NCBI GenBank assembly: GCA_030490835.1
Contig: CM059971.1
Coordinates: 46,238,012 to 46,302,011 of the forward strand
DNA length: 64,000 bases
From: Annona cherimola
Taxonomy: Eukaryota; Streptophyta; Magnoliopsida; Magnoliales; Annonaceae
Direction of reading: 5' to 3'
Both the position numbers and the translations under genes were made by a program. The number at the start of each line of letters is the position of its first letter. The stretch's first letter is position 1. Below are positions 33,470-45,769 of the stretch, in pieces. The notes under the pieces were generated by a model. The model was not told the DNA's origin and did no database searches. It was given only the letters and a program-made list of their open reading frames with translations.

Positions 33470-34460
33470 CGATGAGCAAATGTCAACCGTGAGCCAAAGG
33501 TTGAAGGTAGAACTGTTATAAGTAACACCACTCAGATAGAACTTATAGAACCACAGGTAACCACAAATATAATAGAAACTATACAGCAGGCTACTTGGGA
33601 ATGGGCAGCCCAAATAGTGAAAGTAATTCAAGGTCTTTAGGAAAAGGCCCAACAGAGTTGTTTAGAAAAACATGAAAGGAGTAGGCTGATGCAGGCCGCA
33701 CTTCCTAACCCAGTCCAAAAACATATAAGAATTGATGATAATATGTTAGAAACATACAGGAAGGATATTAATGTTTCTTTTTAGCTCAATATCCCCCTAA
33801 GCTCATAAGTGAATCGGATTCTACTAAGGCAGAGCAATGAATGGCTGAGAAAAAGAAGTTGTTTAGAATCTCCCCTTATAATGATAACCAGAAGGTTTCA
33901 TGCATCACTCATTTATTGATTGAAGACGCTTAGGAATGGTGGAAGACCTTCTTAATTAGTATGCCACAACCGAAAAAAAAAAGATATGACAAATTTTTAT
34001 GGAAAAATTCACTAAATAGTATCTCCTAGTAGGTCTCCAAAGTAGAAAAGTTATGGAATTTGAGAAACTATGTTAGGGAAAAATGACAGTGATGGGATAT
34101 ACAATAAAATTTAACACCCTGGATATTTCATGGATAGCAAATGTGCCTGAAAAAAAAAGGGTACAAAGTTTTCAACAAGGGTTGAGGCCATATTTAAAAG
34201 AAAATCTTGCACCACTTTTGATTAAGGAATTATGCGTCAAGTATAGAAAGGACAAGAGCTTTGGAAATGAAAATATTAAGAACCCAAGAATCACAGTAAG
34301 GGCAAGGACAGCTTCATTCTGGCACTCAGGAACATATATAGGAAAAGAAAGAAACAGAAAGTTGACAAGAAAATAGAAGACAAACTTAAATTGAAACAAA
34401 TGTTATAAGTATGGCTAGAATGGCCATGTAGCACAGAAACTCTAGGAGTGCTAAGGCAAG
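33470..34460 (+). pseudogene. gag: Gypsy gag remnant, internal 1
   Basis: The decayed frame retains a recognisable retrotransposon gag: AQYPPKLISESDSTKAEQ, a MAEKKKLFRISPYNDNQKV stretch, EWWKTF (the usual EWW core) and a region FQQGLRPYLKENLAPLLI at about 34165-34215. A damaged CCHC knuckle (CYKYG, NGHVAQK) is at 34396-34450. Several stops interrupt it, including those within the AEQ-MAE, EDA-EWW and knuckle segments; many can be explained by C-to-T change of CGA, CAG or TGG codons. Only about 98 codons (34083-34376) are open in one frame. The same stops are present in the copy at 51420-52410, so decay preceded duplication. Confidence 0.72.
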
Positions 34461-34559
34461 ACTATTAAGGTCTTTCATTTGAGATCAAGTAGGATACGTT
34501 ATTCCAAAATGTCTAAATAAAATGTAAAAAGTAATAGAGCGAGGAAGATTAGCCTAGCA

Positions 34560-34807
34560 ACAAAGGACCGCAGCTTCTAACCAACTGGGTGCTTCTACAA
34601 ATTCAGTGCAGATGCATACGTTGGTTCACACAGAGTCATAAGAACAAGAGGAGGAAGTGGTTATAGGTATGACATATGCTCTAGGGAATTGGTGATGCTA
34701 TTGTTTGATTTTTATACTGCATATTTATTTACAACATGCTCAGATGTGACCACTCCTGCATTGCTAGTAGAAAAAATGAATAATACCTCTTATGTAGAAT
34801 CACTTGT
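34560..34807 (+). pseudogene. Protease-region remnant, internal 1
   Basis: The segment reads like the start of a gypsy protease domain (GMTYAL, FYTAYLFTTCSDVTTP, YVESLVV) where an LFDSGAT-type motif would be expected, but the catalytic motif is not recognisable. It is cut at 34807 by a solo LTR; beyond it only a 3' end fragment of the internal region remains. Confidence 0.4.
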
Positions 34808-37441
34808 TGTGAAACCCGCAATCCTAGAATAACACATAGATTTTTGTACTGATTTTTATGATAAATAAAATTCATGAAATATGTTATATTTGCAAATATG
34901 TGTACTAGAGGTTAAAATAATGCAATTAAGAATTTAACCCACGTGAATAGTGAACGTGAATAGTAACTAAGGATTAAGACACGTGATTAAGAGTTAATCA
35001 CTTAGATGAACCTAATCACAAAAAGAAAAAATAAGGATTTAATCATTACAAGACAAAATAGCATTACTTTTTATTATTTTAATACAAATTTGGATTTTAG
35101 TAGAAAAATAGAAAAAAATTCATAATTTGCAATCCGGGCGTCGAAATTCGATGAAAATTTTTATGGATGGTTAAAAATTCATGATGAACTTGATGAATGG
35201 GTTAATATGTGATTAAAATCATAAGTCAAAGGTCAAGATGAAGTGTCAAATAAAGATCGAAAAAGTGAATTAACTTTTCCATTAATGTGCAGTTGACTTT
35301 TTATTAAAATAAATAAATAAATAATAATAAATTAAATAAAAGGCAGCTGCAGAAGTCCTGGAGCAGGCCTAGGGTAGCTGAGAATTTGACCAAATCAATG
35401 GTCATTGATCATCATCATCTTTTATCAATGACTAGGATTTATTTAGCTTAAATTAAATAATTTTAAAAATCAAAAAAATAAATAAATAATAGGGCTGAAT
35501 AGGTTGACTGGATCAGGCATAGGGTGGGTAGCTCTTGGCTCAAAGAAATTTTTAAAATTAAAAAGAAATACCAATTTATAATTAAATACCTCAAAGCTAG
35601 GGGTAAATTCTAAATTCTTGAAAAATCCAACCCTATAAATAGGGAAGCAGCGTGGACGTCCAAGGCCATGAAATCTCAGCTCCATTTGAGTGATCCCAAG
35701 TTCCCAAACCATCCCACACATCTAAGGAAGAAAAGGAGGAAGTTAGAGAGAGAAAACGTGAGAAAAAGTGGAATATCTCCACTTCGGGTAAGTGATTTCT
35801 ACCCAAATTTTTTTTAGATGTTAAGTAGGGTAAAATCATGCTTATAATGAAAAATGTGGAAATGGTTGCATTATAATGGAAAAGAAAAATTTTGATTTCC
35901 AAATAATATTTAGTTTTATCAAATGAATTTAAAATGATTTATTAAAATATTTTGAAGCAGATTTAAGGAAGGCCAACTGATAATCGATTTGAATGAAGAT
36001 TTTTTTTTTAAGTAATGACCAAAGAATCATACAAGCTTACCTTCATATAGAAGTAACTCATGTGTCATGTGGACAAAGAATATGATTCCATATAAAGAAA
36101 ATGAATTATGCATTGGTATATCCTTTGTTCATGAAAAACTCAGAAATGGGAAGAAAAGCGTTTGCAAAATCTTTTGTCTTTAGATATTAAAATGTTTTCA
36201 AAATTGTTTTACCGCTCAAAATTTATTTAAAAACATTTTAGAAAAATTTTGAAATTACTATTTCTCAAATATTTCCTTCAAATATTTTAAATCATTTAGA
36301 AATGTGTTATTTAGATGTTTTCAAAATTATTTAAGGTTGGTCATCCTTACAAAATATTTTTATTAACTTGTTAACTTGGGTTGTGCCAAGTTTTCAAGTT
36401 AGAAAAGGGAATACAGGTCAAGGTCTGCACTATTTTAAAATGATATTCTAGCATCAAGTTTTAAAAAGGAAAAGTCACAGACTAGGGTCTGTGGAGTTTT
36501 ATAAAAAGCATGCTAGCATATGAATATGGAGAAAGGAATGTGCACATGAGTTATGTACTGGATCTACTGTAAAGGATATGCAGACCGGACGCGGTTGCAA
36601 GATGGGTCTCCTCTACATAGGCCAAGTCGCTTCAAAAAACGAAATGTCAGCGGCGCCCCCCCTGAAATGGGAGAAGAACCTGGATAACTGCCTGGCTCGC
36701 GAGTTATCAATAGAGATGGTTTCTCTCCTAAGGAGGAAAGAATGATCACTTGGTAAGTGTCACCTACCAGACGGACAGAAACGTCATGCATGATGCATAT
36801 GCTTGTTTTAAAAAGGTTTTATGGAAAATATTTTAAGGACATGAGAATGTCCTTGGAGAAAGGAAGTCTTATGAAAAACGTTTTTATGTTCATGGAAAAA
36901 AGGTTTACATGTTAAGTTTGCAAACATATATTTTATGAAAGGTTTTATAAAAAGGTTTCCACTGGTTGATAGTAGATCACTTGATAAGTGTCTACTATCG
37001 AACGGGAGAAATGCATATAAATGAAAAGAAAATGCTTGCTTACTGAGCTTAGACTCACGTTTTGCTTTTCAAACTATACACAGGTACAACACAGGCCAAG
37101 AAGGAAAGGAAAAAGAAGGTATGAAGAAAATTTTATGAAAGGCTGATCTGTATATGGTATGAATGAACATATGGTAAAGAGTTTTCAAAATACGTATAAA
37201 ATGATCAGGTTAAAATAACATGTATTGTACAAAAACAAGTATGAATGATATCAATGATAATTAAAATTTGATGATAAGTATGTGTCTTTATGTGATGAAA
37301 GAAAAGAAAAAGAAAAAAAAAATTGGGCGAGATCAAATAAGTACCCGCCGTGTGATCATGGCAACAATCCTGATTCACACTTACCAATCGACAAGATCTT
37401 GGAGTAAGGACAAATGTGACACCTCAATTCGGGGCGCCACA
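34808..37441 (+). mobile_element. Solo LTR nested in internal 1 (2634 bp)
   Basis: It runs TGTGAAACCCGC to GGGGCGCCACA with CTTGT on both sides (34803-34807, 37442-37446). TATAAATA is at 35634, a donor GG/GTAAGT at 35788 and an acceptor ACACAG ending at 37083. Compared with the duplicate at 52758-56416 it lacks about 1 kb after CATGCTTATA (35840), consistent with deletion between short CTTATA repeats. Confidence 0.9.
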
Positions 37442-37446
37442 CTTGT

Positions 37447-37547
37447 ATAAGAAATCGACAAGGTTTAATTAAAATGGCGCAGAGGCGTGACGGATTACTT
37501 AGAGTATAACTGGTTTCCGGACGAAACCTTTTATAAGGGGGGGAGGA
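37447..37547 (+). other. 3' end of internal 1 with polypurine tract
   Basis: About 100 bases of pol 3' end or UTR (GACGAAACCTTTTATAAG) lead into AAGGGGGGGAGGA directly before LTR2. This context is typical of chromovirus 3' ends. Confidence 0.75.
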
Positions 37548-39018
37548 TGTGAAACCCTACCTATTTTAGAACCTAGCAAATGTAGATTAAAGCTTGTATC
37601 AAGATGGAATTAAGGAAATTAATTCAAACAAGGGAAATAAGTTAATTTTCCAAGATTATTATGATAATTACACACACTAAAGGATGAAAAAATGCTTATG
37701 TGGAAAGTGCAATTAATGTTATTTATCATTTTAATTATTGATTTGATACTTGATATATTTATATCTTAAGATTTACAAGATAGAATGACTTGAAAATTTA
37801 AGAGATAGCCTAAGATGGTATGATGCCTTAATCTATGAAGGGCTTTCGTGAATACCATAGGCATGTAAATATGATTCATGAAGGATTTAATTGGATGTTG
37901 AATGATCTTGTTTATCATAATTAGGGCCAATAATTATAAATGACGATTAAAGTAATCGTTATAAGCCAATATGGGTTAATAGGATTAAAGTGGCTTAATG
38001 ATAATTTGAAACCATAAATATATTATGAATAATTATTTTAATTTTTTATAATTTGATTTATGGAAATTAGGATGATAATTAATGAGTTAAGTTGAAAAAT
38101 GCTAGAAAATTCATAACTTAGAGCCTATAAGGCAAATAGAGGCGAAATTTGAAAGACTAGTGTCTAATTATGGGTTTAATTTTATGGAAGATTTGAATCA
38201 TAAAAATTATGAAGAGAAAAGGGTTAATCGACTAAGATTTTATGATATTTTACGATTTAAATCATTTTGCTAATATCTTAGCATGTATTCATGTTTTCGA
38301 GATGACATTTTTATATGACTTAGTTAAGGTGCTCTAAATTAGGAATGGATGGGATTATGCTAAACTTTGCTAAAAAATCCTAATGACATGTGTTAAGTAT
38401 GATTAACTATTAATGATGAGATGTAATTAAGGTATTTGACTTATGGACACTAAAGGTGAAATCGCATTAAAGCAAATGTTGACATTTGCACCAACTATGG
38501 ACACATGTCATTGTAGTACGCATTTGGATTAAATTGAAGCAATTAAAGTCAACTAAAATTAATGCGAATATTGACTAATTGCAACCAAGTGCATATGTGG
38601 CACATGGTGGGACGCCCATGGTGAAATGCATTGGATTCTTGATTTTTTTTAATGATAAATATGTATCTAAATCACCTATGCAATTAGGGTAAATAAATAG
38701 CCATAAATTAAGGTGGAATTCTATGGCATAAAATGCCAAAATATGAAGCCAAATGGACGTACAAATGTGGACAGCTATGTGTATGAACTTTGAGCAATTA
38801 TTATTAAATAAATAAATGCAAAAATCTACATGGAAATGTAGCTACCTAGGGACATCCACAGCTGGGGAATTAAATGGGCGGATTATTTAAATGATAGAAA
38901 TGTGCAGCATCGATTAAACGAATGGACAGCATGGACGTCCATTTGATTTCAGCAGCAATTGAATATGTATAAAATAATTTTTCCAGCAGCTATAGGGTGG
39001 AATTTAGGGCAGCTAGGT
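37548..39018 (+). mobile_element. LTR2 of the array, left part (LTR4-like)
   Basis: It starts TGTGAAACCCTACC. At diagnostic sites it agrees with LTR4 rather than LTR1 up to about 38986. It is interrupted by a solo LTR at 39019. Confidence 0.87.
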
Positions 39019-42000
39019 TGTGAAACCCCAATCTTTGACACGTATAAAACCCTAGGGTTGTAAACCCTAGGTAATGTATTAATGAAATATATATATTCAT
39101 GAAATATGAAATTATGAGGGAGTAGATGTTAAAATAATTAATTATGAAATTCGGATGAATAGTACACGTGAATAGTGAAACGTGAATAGTAAATGTGGGA
39201 TTAAGGAATATGTTAAGTTAATCACTTTGGATTAACTTAATCATAAAAAGACAAAAAAGGAAGCTTCCCACAAAAGGACAAAATAGCCACTTTTTGATTT
39301 ATTTAGTATTTTCGGATTTTAGTGGATTTTTGAGAGAAAATAAAGAAAAATTCATATCTTGCAATCCGGACATCGGATTGAGATGAAATTTTTTATGGAT
39401 GGCCAAAATATGATGATGAACATGATGAGTGGTCCAAGATTGATCAAAAATTATGAATTAATGGTCAAGATTAAACGTCATTTGAAGATCAAAAAGTAGC
39501 TTTACTTTTTCATTAATTAGATTTGACTTTGGATTAATTTTAATTAATTAAATGATATATAATTAATGAAAAGCTGCTATGGCTGCTTGAGGTTGGACTT
39601 TTGGGGCCAAATCCAATGGTCCAAATCCATCATTATCAAAAATCAATGGCTAAGATTGAATTAGCCTAAAATAATTGATTTAATAAATCAAAAAATATAA
39701 AAAATAGGGCTGCCATAGGGGAGGCGTGAACAGTAGCTAGGGTGGCTGCACATGGCTCAAAGCACCTTTTGGAAATTAGAAAAAAATACATTTACAATTT
39801 AATACCTCAAGCAAGGGGGGTAAAATCCAATTTGATGAAAAATCAAAAAGTATAAATAGGGGGCATGGGGTGAACGACCAAAGCACTCAAACCCAGCTCC
39901 ATTTGAGCATTTTTTCACCCCCACCACGTTTTAGCCTTGAGGAGAAAGAAAAGGAGGAAGTTAGAGAGAGAAAGTGCGAGAAAAAGTGGGATATCTTCAC
40001 TTCGGGTAAGTGATTTCTTCCTAAATTTCTTTTGGATATTAAGTAGGGTAAAACCATGCTTAGATAATGCCTAAGCATGAGAAAATAAGTAAATTTATAA
40101 TGCTTAATCGGAATCATGCCGAAACATCGAAAATTTGGAGCAAAGATGGAGCATTCGGGAAGATAGTATATGATATGTGAAAATAATGCTCCAAAATTGA
40201 TAAATGATGATTTGGGATATATGAATATGATAAATATGATGTTGGAATAATGATATATTAATTTCATGATTTTTGGAATTAAGGATTATGCTTAAGTGAA
40301 TTTATGTTGATTTTTAGTATATAGAGAAAATGATTTATTTAGCCAAGTTAATGATGATAAATTCATAATTCATGAATTTTCTATGATATACTAAGCATAA
40401 GCTATGTCATGGTATTTTTTACTTTTGGGAAAAATGTCAATTTTTGGAACAGTGACATGAACAGTAATTATGAACAGTGAACAGCGTATTTTGGGAAAAA
40501 ATTGAGATTTATTTTTGTATATTTATGAGGATATATGGATGGAATTTTTAAAGAATTTATGGATAAAAATTCATATAAATGAGTAATGACCAAGTATTTA
40601 TAAAAGGATAACCTCTATAAAAATGAGGTAATATGTGATCGTAAAGCATGCATGGGAAGCAAGTTAAGACATGGAATAGATGGATAAAATATCCAATTTC
40701 CTTGTATAGAAAATTGAAAGGAAAGGATAAAGGAGTCAGGTTGAAGCAAAGCAAAGATAAGTAAGCAAACCCTTTTGAAAATATGATTTTATTCCCAAGT
40801 ATTTATGAAATGTGTTTAAGGATGGTCATTCCTATAATATTTTGAAATGATGAATGTTTATGAGTTTTTATGAAAAGTCATGCCGGCATATTGATATCAT
40901 GTGATGTTCATGGACATGTGCACATGTATGATGTATAAGGAAGAGGCTTTGGTGGAGGTAGAAAGCGAATCAGAGGGTCCCCCTTCACTATTGCCGAGTC
41001 GTATAGGCTGTGTGCCGACGGCGTCCTCCCCAGAGGTGGAGGCAAAGGAATGTTATGTGTAAATGAATGCATTGCATTTTCATACATGGATTGAAAAGAA
41101 AAGCATAGATTTGAAATGATGTTTTTAAATGAACGGTGCAAATAATTCTCTACATAAGAATGACAAGTCACCTGGTGTAAGAGGTATATAATGTCGGGAA
41201 AATCAAAATTCATGCATGTAGGAACCATGTAGGCGTCAAGAGGAAGAGAGGTTCCCCTTGATGAGGCCAAGTCGGAGACAGCCGGCGTATTGGACCATGC
41301 TATGTGAGATGTTCTCTGGCTAGCGTACCCACGCACAAAGGTTTATGTCAAGAATGGAAAGAAAGTATTTGCACACATGGATTTTAAAAGATATTTTTAA
41401 CGGATGATGCAAATAATTCTCTACATGAGAATTACAAGTCACCTGGTGTAAGAGGTATATAATGCTGGGAAAATCAAAAGTCATGCATGTAGGAACCACG
41501 TAGGCGTCAAGAGGAAGAGAGGTTCCTCTTGATGAGGCCAAGTCGGAGACAGCCGGCGTATTGGACCATGTTATGTGAGATGTTCCCTGAGCTAGCGTAC
41601 CCACACACGAAGGTTTATGTCAGGAGTGGAAAGGAAGCATTTGCACATCCAATGTTTATGAAAAGGTTTCTATTCCATTGATAGTTGATCACTTGCTAAG
41701 TGTCTCCTATCGAATGGAGAGAAATGTATTTACGAAAGATTTACATGAATGGTTTATGAAAGGTTTCGAAATATGGTTTATAAAAAGGTTTCTATTCCGT
41801 TGGTAGTTGATCACTTGGTAAGTGTCTTCTATCGAATGGAGAAGAATGCATTTAAAATGAAAAATGCTTGCTTATTGAGTTTCGACTCATGTTTTGTTTT
41901 CCCAACCTCAGACAGGTGTAGGGAAAGCCAAGAAATGAAGGACATGTGTTGCTAAAGGAAAAGAGGAATCTACAAAGGTTAGTAGATTTTTGTATGAATA

Positions 42001-42272
42001 GATTCCCTAATGGGATATGATGAAAAAGACATAGGTTGTATGAAATTATGAAGTGATAAATAATATGAGAAGTTGATGATTTATGATAAGTCCATTATGA
42101 ATGATGATGAGTATATGTTTATATGATGAAAGAAAAAGAAATGAAAAAAAAATTGGACGACATCCAATTCAGTACCCGCCGCGTGATCAAGGCAACAATC
42201 CTGATTCACGTTTACCAATCGACAAGATCCCGGAGTAAGGACAAATGTGACGCCTCGGTTCGGGGCGCCACA
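39019..42272 (+). mobile_element. Solo LTR nested in LTR2 (3254 bp)
   Basis: It runs TGTGAAACCCC to GGGGCGCCACA with TAGGT on both sides (39014-39018, 42273-42277). The empty site is seen in LTR1 (about 19503-19507) and LTR4 (about 57990). TATAAATA is at 39851, donor GG/GTAAGT at 40006 and acceptor GACAG ending at 41915. A unit of roughly 270 bp (about 41110-41370 and 41385-41640) is tandemly doubled and carries GAGGCCAAGTCGGAGACAGC. Confidence 0.92.
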
Positions 42273-42277
42273 TAGGT

Positions 42278-44447
42278 AGTCCATAGGAGCATGGAAACTT
42301 GGGCAGCAAGCAATTCATTGGACGGTCCAGATTTATTGATGGAATGAAGTGGCGGACGGTTCATGTAATGCCAGCACAATAAATGGATTAATGCATGAAT
42401 TCGGCGGCTTAAAAAGGGGTAGTCTCTGCTTCTTATAAATAGGTAATGGGCAGCAATGGAGAAGGGTTTAATGTGCTAAGGAGAAGGAAAAATAAAGAAA
42501 AAAAATCGAAAATGAAGGAGGCAGCAAGGACGTCCAATACAGGTATGTTGCAGTGATTTTTATGTCATTTATTCCATGCCCCATTTACGTCCAGCAGGTA
42601 TGATGCAAAGTTTTTTTTATATTATTCATTCCATGCACAATTCACGTTCAACAGCTACATGGAAGAGAAAAAAATATTTAGGCCTAATTAACGTCCAGCA
42701 GTACATGGAGGAAAAAAATAGATATGCCATTTAATGGACGTCCAAACTGCATAAGAAAAATATGGAATTTTTGTCATCTAATGGGGACGTGTAATCTGAG
42801 GAATTTTTATTTATTTTGAGTTAATTCAATAATTAAACAACTGTTATATGATGAATTACTAGCTCCATGGGTTAATGAATTAAGAATATATCGTATATGG
42901 GTATACCTTCAACTAGACGCCCAAATTATGTATAGGTTTAAATTTCTGTTGTATTTAAGTTCAGAAATTTTATGTGAATTTAGGGTATTATAAATCGTAA
43001 ACTAGCCCTACAAATGGTTATAAGAATGATTGATAGATAGCACCTTATATATGTATAGTTAAGGTGCAAATTTTATAAATGAAATTTGGAAATATGAGAT
43101 TATATAGGGTTGTTTTGTAAAAGGGGATAAATTCCAGAAATTTTGATTGAATTTAACTTGCTATAGATTCTATACAAACCCTCAAGATGATTATAAGAGT
43201 TATTGGTTGATAATTCTTTTATATATACATACAAAAAATTGAAAGAGTATGAGTAGTATATGACAAATATGTATGTATATGTGGATAAATTGAAATGGAT
43301 AACCTTTCAAAAATTTAAGGTGAACTTGGCTTGTTAAAGGTTGGAAACAAGCTATTTGAATGATTTCATAAGTTTAGAACTCTAAACATGGAGATTAAAT
43401 GAAGTAATAAATGAACCACTAAGTTGTATACGTATGTGGTTGTTAAAAAGATGAATGTAAATTCAAAGAGTGGAATATAAGCAAGTTCCTTGAAAATTTA
43501 AGTGAATAAATACCTTCGACGTGGGTATTTAATAAAATAAATGAGCAATTGCTATACTTATAAAGGTAGGTATGTATTATGTCACCGTCAAGGAAAATGA
43601 ATATTAATGGTTATTAAAAAGAGTATGTATGGTTAAATAAGAAATGTGGATGATCATTCCAAATAAAGTTTTGATAGAAAATTAGCATGTTATAGGATAT
43701 GAAAGGATATCTTGAGTAATTTCAAGAAATTCCTTCGCAAAATATAAGTATAGAAGGAAAGAAACAACCCATGTATTAAATTTGTTTGAATATGTGATTA
43801 AGTGTCTTCTACCGAACAGAGAGAAATGCATTTATATGAAAATGCAAAATATTTGCTTACTGAGTTCATCACTCACGTTTTGTTTTCCCAAACCTTAGAC
43901 AGGTATAGGGAAGCTCAAGAGGTGGAGAGCATGATGTAATTAAGGAAAGGTATGACATAGTATTCACGTATGTGCTAAATGATTAGTTATGTGTATCGAA
44001 TGATATGTTTGGAAATTTTAAAATACGATAATGTATATGTACAAGTGTAAGTTTTTAGCATGCAATTATGAATGAATTTTATATTGTTATGGCTTAGCTA
44101 GGTTGTAAAACCAAGGATGTAAGAGAACAAGATGAAAATTTTATGAATGATATATACAATTGGTGACAACTGCCGGGGGATAAGTTTATGAAAAAGTTAT
44201 AACGAAACCATGTAATATGTTAAAATGCTATGTGCAACGAAATTACAAGTGTACCGTTTCTTACAAGACGAATGAAGTGCGATACAAAGAAAAGAAATGA
44301 GGATGGATAAAGAAACGAATCGGAAAAAAAATTATACGATATCTAATTAAGAATATGCCGCATGATTAGGGCAACAATCCTGATTCACATTTACCAATCA
44401 ATAAGGTCTTGAGGTAAGGAAGTGACGTCTCGGTTTGGGATGCCACA
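42278..44447 (+). mobile_element. LTR2 of the array, right part (LTR1-like)
   Basis: TATAAATA is at 42434, donor CAG/GTATGT at 42543 and acceptor GACAG ending at 43902. The Sirevirus-free target site is at about 43772. It ends GGGATGCCACA at 44447; the change from GGCGCC to GGATGCC is shared only with 50343. Confidence 0.87.
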
Positions 44448-44841
44448 GAGCTTGGTATCAGAGCAAGGATTGGTAAATAGGCGTGAGAAGAAGAAAATAA
44501 AGGATGATGAAAGGATAGATCTGATACCACAACGCTAGATATCAGAGCAAGGATTGGTAAATAGGCGTGGAAGAAAAAGACTTGATATCACAGAGCTTGA
44601 TATCCGAGAAAGGATTAGTAAATAGGTGTCAAAAGAAAAGATATATCACAAGAAATGGTACCCTAGGAAGGATTGGTGAATAGGCATAGAAAGTGAAAAA
44701 TAAAAAAAATGAAGGAAAGAAAGATATGATATCACCGAGAGTGATATTATGGCAAGGATAAGAAAATAAGTGTAGAAAGAATGAGGGAAAGGAAGGAAGT
44801 GAATTGAAATTATGATATGTATCTATATACCATCATGTATT
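44448..44841 (+). other. Internal 2: primer-site repeats, cut by hAT
   Basis: The same primer-site array as at 32391 runs up to CATGTATT (44834-44841), where the hAT terminus begins. Confidence 0.75.
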
Positions 44842-44864
44842 TAGGGGTGCAACTCGGGTTCACC

Positions 44865-45000
44865 TCGACCCTAACCCTAACCCTATTTGTAAATCTTCGA
44901 CCCTAACCCTAACCCTAACCCTATTTGTAAAACCTCAACCCTAACCCTATTTTTGAAATTCGGGCTCGGGTTGAGTTTCGGGTTGAGTTTCGGGTTGACA
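44865..45000. repeat. hAT subterminal repeats
   Basis: Clusters of CCCTAACCCTA separated by TATTTGTAAA are followed by GGGTTGAGTTTCGGGTTGAG in the opposite sense. Such subterminal repeats are typical transposase-binding regions of hAT elements; binding here is inferred. Confidence 0.6.
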
Positions 45001-45769
45001 TGTTACTATAAATATATATCCTACACTCATTTAATCACAAATCTATTGCTAAAAAAATCTAAAATAACAATTTATTAGAAGAAAGCAAAAAAATTTTAAA
45101 TACCATTTAAGAGTATTAAGAAGAAAAACCTGTTTTGGGCATTCTCTTCGCATTAAGTTGAATATCAACCATATTTTGATGAATGTAGAAGTACAACCTT
45201 TGTCCGTCCTGCAATTTAACATGAATATCACAATCATATATAGAAATATTAACATCCGACCATAAGACAAACTTTATAATATCAATCATAAGAAAAGAAA
45301 ATAATCCCAAAAATACAATAATATCAAAACAAATAAGATTATAACAAGTTTTAAAATACAACTTCAAATCACAACATCCAAGTTAGGTCAAAGTCTACAA
45401 CTTTAGTCTTAAGTTCCAATAACCAAATTACAACATTTAACTTAAATTTCCAACTACAACATAACAACATGAAATATTTTAATTTTCCACGCGGTCTTCA
45501 TTCTTCTTGTCTTCTATTATGCTCATCCGCTAAGCCAAATTCTTTCTTCCCTAAAAAATGCACAAAATCGACGTCATTTTGTACAATTGAACTTAAAGAG
45601 CATATATATGCATATATATTCAAATATACAAATAATACCTCCTGTAAATTAATTTCTTTGTGGAATAGGTGGTAACGATCCTGAAGCAGCATTTCCCGAT
45701 GTTTGAGAAACTTCATCTGAAAAAAATAAATATTGGCATTAAAAATAATGTTAAGAGTAAGGTATAGGA
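45001..45769. other. hAT 3' untranslated region
   Basis: AT-rich sequence lies between the subterminal repeats and the transposase stop. Short ORFs on both strands have no recognisable content. Confidence 0.55.

Noticed and set aside
34172..34399. Phe/Leu-rich minus-strand ORF resembling a membrane protein
   Set aside because: It is the antisense of the decayed gag remnant; hydrophobicity arises from AT-rich antisense codons, and the copy at 52122 is simply the duplicate.
40908..41604. Two similar minus-strand ORFs in the solo LTR
   Set aside because: They mirror a tandem duplication of LTR sequence. The similarity comes from the DNA repeat, and other subfamilies do not keep the frame.
44868..44947. 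Telomere-like CCCTAACCC repeats
   Set aside because: The units are CCCTAA rather than the plant CCCTAAA, are short and interrupted by TATTTGTAAA, and sit directly inside a hAT terminus. Subterminal hAT repeats explain them better than interstitial telomere sequence.
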